A stretch of DNA of 36,073 nt from Myxococcales bacterium (GCA_009692555.1 SHYY01000043.1:1-36073); one strand, 5' to 3'; numbered from the stretch's first letter, positions 1 to 11,580 are shown. The notes: a model not told the origin generated them from the sequence alone. Numbers and translations: made by a program.

Positions 1-30
1 AGTCGTAGTCGTAGTCGTAGTCGTAGTCGA
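1..30. repeat. Hexanucleotide array (AGTCGT)n at the left edge
   Basis: About five tandem AGTCGT units occupy the first 30 bases and are truncated by the window start. In the minus-strand bundle frame they encode alternating ACT and ACG Thr codons. The reverse complement of the same hexamer is found at 348-377, so the bundle fragment lies between two inverted hexamer arrays. Confidence 0.9.
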
Positions 31-333
31 TTCAGGGGCACTCTCGCGCGGGGGATCACCTCTCCGGCACATGCGCGTGAGCATCTCCAGGATGCGGGTC
101 AGCAACTCCATGGCCTGTCGCCGGGTGTCTTCCTCGGCGAGTTGCAGGACCGCAACGGCATCCACGATAGACGTGCACTCCATCGCGGAGCCCCGGGCGA
201 TGCTGTAGAAGCGGGCGCCCTCCGGCGCTCCGAAGCGGCCCGCTCCCTCGGCGATGTAGGGGGCATCCTCCTGTGTGGCCAGGGTTGTCGGTTGGCAGGA
301 GGAATTTGTTGCGGGAGGAAGTTCGATTGCCAT
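1..333 (-). CDS. Four-helix-bundle (S23/IVP-type) protein, partial, runs off the left edge
   Basis: Read from an ATG at 333 leftward, this frame stays open for 111 codons to base 1. It contains YIAEGAGRFG, then FYSIARGSAMEC, then a Leu-rich helix ending LLTRILEMLTRM. These are the hallmark segments of the four-helix-bundle family related to the 23S rRNA intervening-sequence protein and to Avd of diversity-generating retroelements. The usual first helix before the IAEGAGR segment is missing: only about 25 unrelated residues precede it, so this looks 5'-truncated or rearranged. The visible C-terminus is a poly-Thr tail encoded by the hexamer array at 1-30, which is cut by the window edge. No reverse transcriptase or variable repeat lies nearby, so an Avd role is unsupported. 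Function of orphan members is unknown. Family call fairly sure, integrity doubtful. Confidence 0.6.
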   Translation of the reverse strand, partial: MAIELPPATNSSCQPTTLATQEDAPYIAEGAGRFGAPEGARFYSIARGSAMECTSIVDAVAVLQLAEEDTRRQAMELLTRILEMLTRMCRRGDPPRESAPESTTTTTTTTT

Positions 334-427
334 CGCTGCGGACGTGACGACTACGACTACGACTACGACTACGACTACGTGACGAGCAAGAGCCAGCAAG
401 AGGGCCCCCTCCGCTGTTAAGCACCCG
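280..427. repeat. Left copy of a 148-bp inverted repeat shared with the right edge
   Basis: These 148 bases match the reverse complement of 35926-36073 with about four mismatches (285-286 and single changes near 331 and 346). Both copies carry five hexamer units (348-377 here), a stretch containing GAGCAAGAGCCAGCAAGAG, and end at a shared GTTAAGCACCCG. Outside 427 the two sequences diverge completely. The copy forms the 5' region of the four-helix-bundle fragment. The mismatches argue for two real repeat copies rather than one copy assembled twice. Confidence 0.92.
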
Positions 428-706
428 GCGACTGATGGCGACGGCTCACGATTCTGACCGCTCTCTTCGCCGCCGAGGCGGACGGTCATTGCGACCCCGG
501 GAGCACTCTTTACCGCGCCCCGCACCGGCCATGGAGGGCAGCCCCTCGCCCGCCCGGATTGGTCGAAACTTCGGGCCCTCCTTCGGCGACCGCGAGCTAC
601 ACCGGAACGAGCGGGCGGAGGAGTTCGGGATGCGGCCGACGGGCCTGATGCAATCGATCCTCTTCGGGCCACTTTTCGGTGATACCGTGCCGCGAAAGAG
701 TTGCCC
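334..706. other. Intergenic region, no gene recognised
   Basis: Apart from the inverted repeat up to 427, I see no recognisable gene between the bundle fragment and the eCIS-core gene. Short open frames exist on both strands, as expected at high GC, but none shows a known motif or a convincing ribosome binding site. The promoter of the downstream three-gene cluster presumably lies here; I could not identify a clear -35/-10 pair. Confidence 0.5.
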
Positions 707-2620
707 ATGAGCACCCACTATCTGCGTGAGCGGGAGTCGGCCGAGCCCCGGGCGATGGACAGATCGGCGCCTCCGTCGACGGCGCCGGAGGCGCGGTCGT
801 CCAACTGTGGCCAGGCGACGCGTGCAGGCGATGTGTGCGCGCAGCGGGCGCTTCAATTCAAGCGCGCCAAGCCCGAGGAGGCGCCGAGCGCGGGCGATCT
901 GCGAGTCGCCGAGGCGGGCGTCCGTGGGGGCGGCGGGGCGCTCCCGGCGGGCGATCGGATCGGCTCGTCACTCGGAGCGGACCTCTCCGGCGTGCGCGCC
1001 CACACTGGCCCTGACGCCAAGGCGGCATGCGATACCCTGGGCGCCGAGGCCTACACGGTGGGCAGCAACATCGCGTTTCGCGATTCGAACCCATCGCTCT
1101 CCCTGCAGGCGCACGAGGCGGCCCACACGGTGCAACAGGGCGCCTCGCCCACCGTCGACAAGAAATCGGAGGGCGCGATCGGCACCGGTGACCGCGAGCG
1201 CGCGGCGGACGATGCCGCCGAACGGGTCGTGGCTGGCGAGCGGGCCACCGTCGAGCCTTCGCCCGCGCCGCCGCTCCAGCGCTTCGCCCCGGTCGGGCAC
1301 GAGGAGGCCACCGCGGAGGGGCTGAAGGGCAGCTTCTCGGCCGCCGAGATAGGCCTCATCTACCAGTCGAACTGGGAGCGCGACTTCTCGCAGGGCTCGG
1401 CGAAGATCGCGGACGCGGTGATCGCGTGGAAGGCGGTCAAGCAGAGCGCGGCGAAGAGCGGCAGCCCGAGCAAGGAGGCCGGGGATCAGTTCAAGGGAGC
1501 GGCCTGGGGCGTTGTCAACATGGGCGCCACCGAGGTGACCGACGAGTCGCTGAGCGGCTACCAGCCGTGGGAGCACATGGACAACCCCGGGGCCTCGGCG
1601 GGGACGGACGCCGACAAGCGCTGGGGCAAGAAGAAGGGCCAGCTTGCGGGCCACATCTGCGACGCCAAGGCTTACATCAAGGACATGCTGGTGAAGGCCG
1701 TCGACGCTCAGCGCACCTCCGCCGGCCTCGGCAAGGCGGGCGAGGGGATCGACAACTGGGACGGGGTGAAAAAGCCCGATGGGTATGGCGCCGCGAAGGA
1801 GGTCGCCGATCCCGGCCTCAGCCGTGCCCCGGTGGCGCAGGACGCCCGCGACCGCGCCACTGCCGCCGGCGCGAAGGACGGGGGGCCGGCCGGGGCCGGC
1901 TTCAGCAAGGCCGCCGAGCCGCTGGGACGGGCGACGCATTCCATGGAGGACTTCTTCTCGCACGGAAACTTCCTCGAGCTGGCCAAGGAGATGAAGAAGA
2001 CCAACACCACCCCGAACGCCCCGCTCAAGACCGCGACCTTCACCATGCCCGATAAGTGCCACGCGCTCGGCCACAAGATCCTGTCGCTGGCCGAGGGGTT
2101 CCTGCGCGACTTCGGGCTGCTGCAGAAGGTCTACGACCGAACCGAAGGAAAGGCCAAGACCAAGGCCAAGAGCCGCTACAAGGGCGCGGCGGGATCGCTC
2201 AACACCGATAGCTGGACGCCGCAGGGCGAGATGGTCGACATCCTGCCGGCGAGCCAGGACATCGAGGAGGCGGTGCAGGGCGGCAAGGTCGACCTCGGCG
2301 ACTTCCTCGTTGACCGCGCGTTCCTTGAGGCGCTCAAGAAAAAGGGTGAGACCCTGATGGCCGAGGGCGAGAAGGAGACCGACGCGGGCGGCCACGCGAA
2401 GCTGGCAAAGGACGCGCCGGAGCCGGGGAAGGACTGCGAGGGAGCGATCCGGCTGGCGATCGAGGCGAACCGGCTGGTGGTGGCGCCCCTCAAGGCGGTC
2501 ATGCAGATAGCGGACGTCGACGCGGCGAAGGTCAAGCTCGTGGAGCAGCTCGCCCTGGTGGACCGGATGATCGCGCCGCCCGACCCCAGCCATCCGCTGA
2601 TGCCGTTCGTCGGCGAGTGA
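707..2620 (+). CDS. eCIS-core (DUF4157) protein with Het-C-like domain
   Basis: A 637-residue protein; I use ATG 707 instead of the in-frame TTG at 701 because a weak GAAAGAG lies 6 nt upstream. Residues about 75-150 form an eCIS-core/DUF4157 domain: GDRIGSSLGADLSGVRAHTG, then a YTVGSNIAF segment and the zinc-protease-like H136-E-A-A-H140 followed by TVQQG. After a low-complexity stretch, residues about 200-610 resemble the Het-C/zinc-dependent phospholipase-like family, including H411-SMEDFFSH419-GN421, the metal-ligand-like signature. DUF4157 proteins are often cargo of extracellular contractile injection systems, but no sheath, tube or baseplate gene is in this window. No signal peptide is visible. 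Its stop overlaps the start of the LRR gene by 4 nt. A toxin or effector role is inference. Confidence 0.8.
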   Translation: MSTHYLRERESAEPRAMDRSAPPSTAPEARSSNCGQATRAGDVCAQRALQFKRAKPEEAPSAGDLRVAEAGVRGGGGALPAGDRIGSSLGADLSGVRAHTGPDAKAACDTLGAEAYTVGSNIAFRDSNPSLSLQAHEAAHTVQQGASPTVDKKSEGAIGTGDRERAADDAAERVVAGERATVEPSPAPPLQRFAPVGHEEATAEGLKGSFSAAEIGLIYQSNWERDFSQGSAKIADAVIAWKAVKQSAAKSGSPSKEAGDQFKGAAWGVVNMGATEVTDESLSGYQPWEHMDNPGASAGTDADKRWGKKKGQLAGHICDAKAYIKDMLVKAVDAQRTSAGLGKAGEGIDNWDGVKKPDGYGAAKEVADPGLSRAPVAQDARDRATAAGAKDGGPAGAGFSKAAEPLGRATHSMEDFFSHGNFLELAKEMKKTNTTPNAPLKTATFTMPDKCHALGHKILSLAEGFLRDFGLLQKVYDRTEGKAKTKAKSRYKGAAGSLNTDSWTPQGEMVDILPASQDIEEAVQGGKVDLGDFLVDRAFLEALKKKGETLMAEGEKETDAGGHAKLAKDAPEPGKDCEGAIRLAIEANRLVVAPLKAVMQIADVDAAKVKLVEQLALVDRMIAPPDPSHPLMPFVGE

Positions 2621-3552
2621 TCAGGGGCCGGCCCGTGCTGGCCGCGGCGTCGCTGATCTTCCTGGCTCTGGAGGCTCCCATGCAGGCCGCTCCCCTCGAC
2701 GGAGCCGATCTCTGCGACGCCGACGGGCGTCCGCTTGATGTCGCGACCGCGCTCGCCGCGCCAGAGCGGGTGCGCGCGCTCAACCTCTCTGGCGCGGGGC
2801 GGACGGAGTTGCCCGCGGAGGTCCGGCGATTCAAGGAACTCCGCACGCTCGAGGTGCAAGGCGGTGGGATGAAGTCGCTCCCCGACTGGCTCGCGGAGCT
2901 CGGCGCGCTCGAGCGGCTGGATCTGTCGGGCAATCCGCTCGGGACGCTACCCCTCTCGGTGCTGCGCCTCGGGCGCCTGCGCGTGCTGGCGGTGCGGGGC
3001 TGTCGTCTGGCGGCGATTCCCGAGAGTATCTCGACGCTCCCTGCGATCGAGGACCTGGACGTCGGCGGTAACCTCTTTTCGACCTTGCCGGAGAGCCTCG
3101 GAGAGCTCTCGCGGCTGGCGGTGCTGCACGTGACCAGCCACTATCTCCACACGCTGCCGCCGTCGGCCGTCCGGCTCACGCGGCTGCGCGAGCTCGCGGT
3201 CTATCCGGTCGACTTCGCGGACTTTCCGCTGCTCACAGGGCTGCCGGCGCTCGAGATATTGCGGCTGAATGGCGGGAGCCGCGCCATGCAGACCCCCGGG
3301 CTGACCGAGATTCCACCGTCGGTGCTGGCGCTCTGGAACGCGATCGATCGACTGCCAGTTCGGCTGGGTGATCTCACCGCGCTGCGGACGCTCCGCCTCG
3401 CGGCCAACAAGTTGACGGCGATCCCGCCCTCGCTCGCGCGCCTGTCGCGCCTCGCCGAGCTGGACCTGCGCGGGAACCCGCTCCCCGAGGCGGAGAAGGG
3501 GCGCGCGAAGTCGCTTCTGCCGAAGGCCCGGGTGGAGGTCGACCCGTGCTGA
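2617..3552 (+). CDS. Secreted leucine-rich-repeat protein
   Basis: A 311-residue protein starting at GTG 2617, which overlaps the TGA of the preceding gene (GTGA), implying translational coupling. The N-terminus has an Arg followed by a hydrophobic core (VLAAASLIFLALEA) and an Ala-X-Ala-type site, so export is likely. From about residue 50 there are roughly ten leucine-rich repeats of the bacterial LxxLxLSxNxLxxLP type, for example LERLDLSGNPLGTLP and LRTLRLAANKLTAIPPSL. The third residue block of several repeats is irregular. LRR proteins bind other proteins. Its coupling to an eCIS-core/Het-C gene suggests it is an adaptor, immunity or co-effector partner, but that is inferred from position only. 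Confidence 0.85.
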   Translation: MIRGRPVLAAASLIFLALEAPMQAAPLDGADLCDADGRPLDVATALAAPERVRALNLSGAGRTELPAEVRRFKELRTLEVQGGGMKSLPDWLAELGALERLDLSGNPLGTLPLSVLRLGRLRVLAVRGCRLAAIPESISTLPAIEDLDVGGNLFSTLPESLGELSRLAVLHVTSHYLHTLPPSAVRLTRLRELAVYPVDFADFPLLTGLPALEILRLNGGSRAMQTPGLTEIPPSVLALWNAIDRLPVRLGDLTALRTLRLAANKLTAIPPSLARLSRLAELDLRGNPLPEAEKGRAKSLLPKARVEVDPC

Positions 3553-3893
3553 CCTCCCTGGGTGCCGGAGGCCACTTCGGCGGCGACGGGATCTGGATCG
3601 CCGCGATCCTCTTCCTCGGGCTGCCCGCGCAGGGCGCGCTCGCGGTGCTCGCGCTCGGGCTGGCGCTCCTTTTCCGACTGCGCCAGCGCCGGGGCCCCAC
3701 TCCGGTCTTGCGGGCGCTTTGGGTCGCCGCCTCGGCCCTCGCGCTCCTCGCCGGAGCGGCGGTGTTCGCGCTCCTTGCTGCTACGTCGGAGCCGGTCTAC
3801 GCGGCGAGCGCTCTGCCCGGCCTGGCCGTCGCTGGAGTCGCCATCTTCCTGGCGCGCCGGCGCGCCGGACAGTTCACTTCGGGAGCGCGGTGA
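3546..3893 (+). CDS. Small membrane protein, three predicted TM segments
   Basis: 115 residues from GTG 3546, overlapping the LRR gene by 7 nt. It has three hydrophobic stretches: about residues 15-42 (IWIAAILFLGLPAQGALAVL onward), 56-79 and 86-102, separated by a basic RLRQRR loop, with a basic C-terminus. No family is recognised. Its 3' end overlaps the convergent cytochrome remnant by 20 bp. The overlapping layout suggests it is the third member of the 707-3893 cluster. A membrane-embedded immunity or accessory role is possible but unproven. Confidence 0.65.
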   Translation: MLTSLGAGGHFGGDGIWIAAILFLGLPAQGALAVLALGLALLFRLRQRRGPTPVLRALWVAASALALLAGAAVFALLAATSEPVYAASALPGLAVAGVAIFLARRRAGQFTSGAR

Positions 3894-4389
3894 TCCAGTC
3901 GCGGACCGTCTTCAGCCCGGTGGGATCGACCTGCAGGGTGCAGCGCGGGGGCATCTGCCAGTCGTCGCGCAGGCCCATGCGCTCGTAGAGCTGGCTCTGG
4001 TCGGGCATCCCCGGAACGATCGCCTCGAGTGTCCCGGTCGGGCCGACGTGGAATGTCTTCGAGTGGATCGCGGTGATGTAGGCCCAGGTGGCCTCGGGGG
4101 TCTTGTCCGTGACGTGCACGCGGAGGCGCATCTTCGAGAGGTCGTGCTTCTCCGGCCGCTCGTTGTGGCAGTGGCCGCAGTTCGCGTGAAGATACCCGAG
4201 CGCCTCCTTCACCACGCCCGCCCCGGGCACCTCGAACTCGCCCGGCGGTGGCGCCGAGAGCAGCTTCATCGCGGCCAGCTTCGAGAGCGCGCTCTTGCCA
4301 TCGCCGCTGCTGAGGTGGAGCGCGCTGACGCCGATCAAGACGTCGCTGACGAAGGCGTGGCAGAACGCGCAGTCCTCCTGCGCCGGCAC
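3874..4389 (-). pseudogene. c-type cytochrome, 5'-truncated remnant
   Basis: The minus-strand frame encodes 171 residues with two haem-attachment motifs, CAFCH near the N-terminus and CGHCH in the middle, and a C-terminal part resembling periplasmic cytochrome c proteins (WQMPPRCTLQVDP, then TVRDWI). The frame begins abruptly at GTG 4389 with no signal peptide, although c-type cytochromes must be exported, and an in-frame TAG lies three codons upstream. At about 4390 the sequence changes to a plus-strand PIN-domain gene, also lacking its 5' part. I read this as a 3' fragment left by a rearrangement. Exact family not recognised. Confidence 0.7.
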
Positions 4390-4396
4390 GCGGTGC

Positions 4397-4705
4397 TACA
4401 CCCAGGCCGAGATCCTTCATGGGATCCTGCTGCTGCCGAAGGGAAAGCGCCGCGACGCGCTCGCCGCCGCGGCGGATCGGATGTTCGACGAGGACTTCGC
4501 CGGGCGCGTGCTCGCGTTCGGCAGCGACGCGGCCCGCGCCTGCGGGGAGATCGCGTCGGTGCGACGCCGTGCAGGGCGGCCGATAACCAGCTTCGATGCC
4601 CAGGTCGCGGCGATCGCGCGCTCGCTGAGCGCCCGGCTGGCCACACGCAACGTCGATCATTTCCAGGGCTGCGGGATCGACGTGCTCGACCCATGGGGGG
4701 ATTGA
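4397..4705 (+). pseudogene. FitB/VapC-type PIN-domain toxin, 5'-truncated
   Basis: From about 4397 the plus frame encodes the C-terminal two-thirds of a FitB-like PIN ribonuclease: TQAEILHGILLLPKGKRR, then GRPITSFDAQVAAIARS, then LATRNVDHFQGCGIDVLDPW. These match the family order exactly, including the AEI, DAQIAAIA-like and ATRN-DF segments. The N-terminal LDTNV-type strand with the first catalytic Asp is absent; upstream codons belong to the antisense of the cytochrome remnant. No antitoxin gene is adjacent. The toxin should be inactive. The longer open frame starting at 4295 is an accidental fusion. Confidence 0.8.
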
Positions 4706-4740
4706 CGCTCCCTCGCCTGGCCCGGCCCGGCTTTTCGCGC

Positions 4741-4771
4741 CGCCGCTGCCTCGCCGCTGCCTCGCCGCTGC
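4741..4771. repeat. Triplicate 11-bp tandem repeat CGCCGCTGCCT
   Basis: Nearly three copies of CGCCGCTGCCT in tandem lie upstream of the promoter-like element of the TPR gene. No function is evident. Confidence 0.7.
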
Positions 4772-4780
4772 CACGGAAAG

Positions 4781-4810
4781 TTGCGCGCGGCGCGGCCGGT
4801 CCGCTACAAT
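4781..4810 (+). promoter_or_regulatory. Sigma70-like promoter of the TPR/Pro-Val gene
   Basis: TTGCGC at 4781-4786 and TACAAT at 4805-4810 are separated by 18 bp. The -10 hexamer matches the consensus at five of six positions and the -35 at three. Transcription would begin near 4817, about 23 nt before the ATG. Confidence 0.5.
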
Positions 4811-4839
4811 GCACGCTGCCTTTCCTCGGAGGACAGCGG

Positions 4840-5847
<1,008 letters not shown>

Positions 5848-5868
5848 TCGCCTGACGAGGGAGAGCCT

Positions 5869-7755
5869 ATGCTAACTTCCATTGCCGCGTCAGCGGAGTT
5901 GTCTCTGCCTTCACTGCGCCCGAAGGGCGAGGCGTCCCGGCTGGAGCCGGGGCGGCGGGGGCCGAGGCGCCGCATTCCCCTGCTCCTGCTCGCCCTCTCC
6001 GCCGGATGTGGCGGTGGCCGCGGCGTGGTCGCGGTCTCGGTCGGCAGCACCGGCCCGATCGCCGGCATCGATCACCTCCGCGTCGCCCTCGAGAACGGAG
6101 GCCAGACCGCCACCGTCGACGTGCGCTTCGCGACGAAGCCGGTGATGATCCCCCCCACGCAAAGCTTCGCACTGGGCTTCGACGGCGATCGCAAGGGCGA
6201 CCTCACGATCAACGTGATCGCCCTAGACAAGGACGACAAAGAGCTGGCCCGTGGCACCGGCAAGAGCTCGATCAGCGCCAGCAAGTCGACCAGCGTCGAA
6301 GTGACCCTGATGGCGGCGGAGGCGAAGGACATGGCAATGATCGATGCCGCCACGCCGCCCGACCTCGCGGTCGACGATCTGGTCGCGCCGCCCGATCTGG
6401 CGATGAACGATCTCGCGACGCCAGACCTCACGCCGCCGCCGGATCTCGTCCCCGCGCTCGACCTGACGCCGCCTCCGGACCTGACCATCCCGCCCGATCT
6501 CACGCCGCCGCCCGACCTGACGCCGCCGCCCGATCTCACGCCGCTCCCGACCTGCGTCGACAAGCTCAAGAACGGCAAGGAGAGCGACGTCGACTGCGGC
6601 GGCGACACCTGTCCGAAGTGCCTCGTCGCGAAGGCCTGCGACGGCGCCACCGACTGCATCACCGGCAAGTGCACCGCCAGCGCCTGCGCGCCGCTCACCC
6701 TCGGGTTCACCGCTGCCGCCGCGGTCGCCGCCGGCACCGGCCCCGCCGGGATCGCCGTCGGGGACATCCACCTCAGCGACGGCAAAAACTTCCCCGATCT
6801 GGTGGTCAGCAACTCGACCAGCAAGACCTTGTCGATCCTCCAGGGCAACGGCAACGGCACCTTTGTCCTCGCCAACACCCCCTCGACGGGCACCAATCCG
6901 GGCGGCGTGGCGGCGGTGGCGCTGCGGATCGCCGGCGGCACCGCGCTCCTCGACATGGTGGTCGCCTGCCGCGGCGACAGCGCGGTCAACGTCCACCTCA
7001 GCACCGGCGGCCTGGGCTCCTTCGCCGCCCCGGTGAAGTACTCCACCGCGGCCTCCGCCGAGACGGTGGTGATCGCCGACCTCAACGGCGACAAGACCTC
7101 CGACGCGATCGTCCCGAACAGCGGAGCCAACAACTTCGCGGTGCTCACCGGCGTCTCCAACGGCACGCTCAAGGCGGCTGCGATCTACTCCACCTCCGTC
7201 GTCAAGCCCTTCGCGCTGGCGGTGGGCGACGTCAACGGCGACGGCAAGCTCGACGTGGTGGTGGCCAACAACGGCACCGATAGCGCCGCCCTCTTCCTCG
7301 GCAAGGGCGATGGTACGTTCGAGGTCAAGGTCACCCTCTTTCCGACCGGCGTCACGCCGCGCGCGATCGTGCTCCGGGACCTGAACGGCGACGGCAAGCT
7401 CGAGATCATCACCGCCAACACCGTCGGATCGGTCAGCGTCCTCCTCGGCAAGGGCGACGGCACCTTCAACAACGCGGTCACCTTCGGCGTCGGCGCGAGC
7501 CCCACCGCGCTGGTCGCCGACGACTTCGACAGCGACGGGATCGTCGATCTCGCGAGCGCCAACTCGGGCGACAACAATGTCTCGCTGCTGCTCGGCAAGG
7601 GCGACGGTTCGTTCGGCGCCGCCAAGAACTTCGCCGTCGGCACCGGCCCGGCCGCCCTCGCGACCGCGGATCTCAACCTCGACAAGCGCCCCGATCTGGT
7701 CACCGCGAACCAGGGCAGCAACAACGTCAGCGTGCTCCTCAACAGCTCGCAGTGA
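5869..7755 (+). CDS. FG-GAP/VCBS-repeat lipoprotein with Pro-Asp-Leu linker
   Basis: 628 residues from ATG 5869, with GAGGGAG at 5857-5863. An unusually long basic N-region precedes a lipoprotein signal whose lipobox LSAGC puts the lipidated Cys at 47. Residues about 50-145 form a beta-rich domain. Residues about 160-225 are a linker of repeated PDLTPPPDL units. A Cys-rich [14 protein letters not shown] motif follows, and then at least six FG-GAP-like repeats ([35 protein letters not shown]) with Ca-binding DxNxDG loops forming a propeller. Likely anchored in the outer membrane and facing outward. The linker plus Cys motif recurs in the lipoprotein at 10372, so the two share modular parts. 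Ligand unknown. Confidence 0.85.
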   Translation: MLTSIAASAELSLPSLRPKGEASRLEPGRRGPRRRIPLLLLALSAGCGGGRGVVAVSVGSTGPIAGIDHLRVALENGGQTATVDVRFATKPVMIPPTQSFALGFDGDRKGDLTINVIALDKDDKELARGTGKSSISASKSTSVEVTLMAAEAKDMAMIDAATPPDLAVDDLVAPPDLAMNDLATPDLTPPPDLVPALDLTPPPDLTIPPDLTPPPDLTPPPDLTPLPTCVDKLKNGKESDVDCGGDTCPKCLVAKACDGATDCITGKCTASACAPLTLGFTAAAAVAAGTGPAGIAVGDIHLSDGKNFPDLVVSNSTSKTLSILQGNGNGTFVLANTPSTGTNPGGVAAVALRIAGGTALLDMVVACRGDSAVNVHLSTGGLGSFAAPVKYSTAASAETVVIADLNGDKTSDAIVPNSGANNFAVLTGVSNGTLKAAAIYSTSVVKPFALAVGDVNGDGKLDVVVANNGTDSAALFLGKGDGTFEVKVTLFPTGVTPRAIVLRDLNGDGKLEIITANTVGSVSVLLGKGDGTFNNAVTFGVGASPTALVADDFDSDGIVDLASANSGDNNVSLLLGKGDGSFGAAKNFAVGTGPAALATADLNLDKRPDLVTANQGSNNVSVLLNSSQ

Positions 7756-7780
7756 CGCTGCACCAAGCGCTGCGCGAGGG

Positions 7781-7809
7781 TTGACACCATGCAGGCGCCG
7801 TCATACGTT
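7781..7809 (+). promoter_or_regulatory. Sigma70-like promoter upstream of lon
   Basis: A perfect TTGACA at 7781-7786 is followed after 17 bp by TACGTT (7804-7809), a weak -10. Transcription would start near 7816, about 65 nt before the lon ATG. A heat-shock sigma alternative cannot be excluded. Confidence 0.5.
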
Positions 7810-7880
7810 GCCGTGATCGTTTAGACCCTACTTACCGACGGTACGCACCCACACCCGTTCCATAAGACGAGGGAGCCAGA

Positions 7881-10292
<2,412 letters not shown>

Positions 10293-10317
10293 GCGGGCTG
10301 GAAAAACCGCAAACCCG

Positions 10318-10357
10318 GGGCCCGGCGCGCAACCCTCGCGTCGGGCCCTTTCTTCTT
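10318..10357 (+). terminator. Intrinsic terminator after lon
   Basis: A 12-bp stem (10318-10329 with 10337-10348, one G-T or mismatch position) of almost pure GC closes a 7-nt loop and is followed by TTTCTTCTT. The T-rich tract ends at the GGAGGAG ribosome site of the next gene, so the hairpin sits directly against the downstream leader. Confidence 0.85.
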
Positions 10358-10371
10358 GGAGGAGTCGAACG

Positions 10372-11580
10372 ATGCGCCTCTCAGCGACGGTGGTGTGTGT
10401 GGTGCTGATCGCCGGCTGCGGCGGATCGGGCACCGAGGATGTGGGGCGCCCCGCCGATCTGGCGATCGCGCCGCGCGACCTGACAGCGACGGTGGACCTG
10501 ACGGAGACGACGGACCTCGCCATTGTGGACCTCCGGCAGCCCATCATCGATATGCCGGGGCTTCCCGATCTCACGCCGCCCGATCTCGTCCCGCCGCCCG
10601 ATCTCGTCCCGCCGCCCGATCTCGTCCCGCCGGCCGATCTCGTCCCGCCGGCCGATCTCGTCCCGCCGCCCGATCTCGTCCCGCCGCCCGATCTCGCGCC
10701 GCCGCCCGATCTCGCGCCGCCGCCCGATCTCACGCCGCCGCCCGATCTCACGCCGCCGCCCGATCTCACGCCGCCGCCCGATCTGACGCCGCTCCCGACG
10801 TGCAAGGACCTGATCAAGAACCAGAACGAGAGCGACGTGGACTGCGGAGGCGTCTGCCCCGTCTGCGCCGACGGCAAGGGCTGCGGCGCGAACGCCGACT
10901 GCGTCTCGAAGAACTGCGCCGTGGGCAAGTGCGGCGCGGCGTCCGGAACGATGGGCAACCCCGGGACCAGCTGCGCCGACGTGCTCGCCAAGGGCGGCGC
11001 CGCGGGCGACGGGATGTTCTTCATCAAGCCCGACGCCAACCCAGCGTTCCAGGCCTACTGCGACATGACCACCGGCGGTGGCGGCTGGACCCGGGTATCG
11101 CGGATCAAGCTCGGCAGCAACACCGGCTGTGCCCTCACTGCCATCGCCGCTGGCGACCCCGCGGACGTTCTCACCACCTGCACCAAGTACAGCGACGCGG
11201 CGACCAACGCGCTTGGCAAGGGCAAGGTGTTCTTCAGCCGGGTCGACAAGAGCCCGCCGCTCTACACGCGCTACGACGGCCTGATCCGGATCGACGGGAC
11301 GCCCGGCAAGGTCGTGCAGTCCGAGGTCCTCGCCGACGTGGTCAACGCGGTCCCGAACTTCACGCCGCAGTACGCCTACTGGGTCTTCTTCCACCAGCAG
11401 AACTGGTACAACCCCGACCGCTGCTTCGGCGCCCAGCCTGGCACCCTCCGCCTCTCGCTGGAGTACGTCGGCGGCGCCGCCGCCAGCCCGAACGCCGTCA
11501 AGTACGCCTGTTCGGGTGCCTGCAACGTCGACTGCCCGATGCAGATCGCCGTGGGCGTCGCCGAGTTCTTCATCCGCTAG
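10372..11580 (+). CDS. Lipoprotein with Pro-Asp-Leu repeats and fibrinogen-like domain
   Basis: 402 residues from ATG 10372, preceded by GGAGGAG 7 nt upstream. The signal ends in lipobox LIAGC with Cys16. Residues about 60-140 consist of some thirteen six-residue [12 protein letters not shown] units. A Cys-rich [13 protein letters not shown] segment follows, then a fibrinogen-related C-terminal domain (SCADVLAKGGAAGDGMFFI, then AYCDMTTGGGGWTRVS), with several Cys that could form disulphides. Fibrinogen-like domains often bind glycans or acetylated groups, so surface adhesion or recognition is plausible. The conserved Ca site was not checked in detail. It shares linker and Cys motif with the FG-GAP lipoprotein. 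A terminator directly upstream suggests its own or attenuated transcription. Confidence 0.85.
   Translation: MRLSATVVCVVLIAGCGGSGTEDVGRPADLAIAPRDLTATVDLTETTDLAIVDLRQPIIDMPGLPDLTPPDLVPPPDLVPPPDLVPPADLVPPADLVPPPDLVPPPDLAPPPDLAPPPDLTPPPDLTPPPDLTPPPDLTPLPTCKDLIKNQNESDVDCGGVCPVCADGKGCGANADCVSKNCAVGKCGAASGTMGNPGTSCADVLAKGGAAGDGMFFIKPDANPAFQAYCDMTTGGGGWTRVSRIKLGSNTGCALTAIAAGDPADVLTTCTKYSDAATNALGKGKVFFSRVDKSPPLYTRYDGLIRIDGTPGKVVQSEVLADVVNAVPNFTPQYAYWVFFHQQNWYNPDRCFGAQPGTLRLSLEYVGGAAASPNAVKYACSGACNVDCPMQIAVGVAEFFIR
10563..10798 (+). repeat. 18-bp coding minisatellite ([12 protein letters not shown])
   Basis: Roughly thirteen near-identical 18-bp units built on CCCGATCTCGTCCCGCCG encode the extended linker. 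Neighbouring units are often identical, which indicates recent tandem expansion. Confidence 0.9.

Noticed and set aside
1..427. Diversity-generating retroelement (Avd plus variable region)
   Set aside because: Only the bundle protein is present; no reverse transcriptase or template/variable repeat.
434..710. Small plus-strand open frame of 91 codons before the eCIS-core gene
   Set aside because: No motif, no ribosome site, and an equally long frame exists on the other strand.
968..2593. 541-codon open frame on minus across the eCIS-core gene
   Set aside because: Antisense shadow of a GC-rich gene; no motif, Arg/Leu-rich composition.
707..3893. Full contractile injection system or type VI locus
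   Set aside because: No sheath, tube, baseplate, VgrG or AAA ATPase of such systems in the window.
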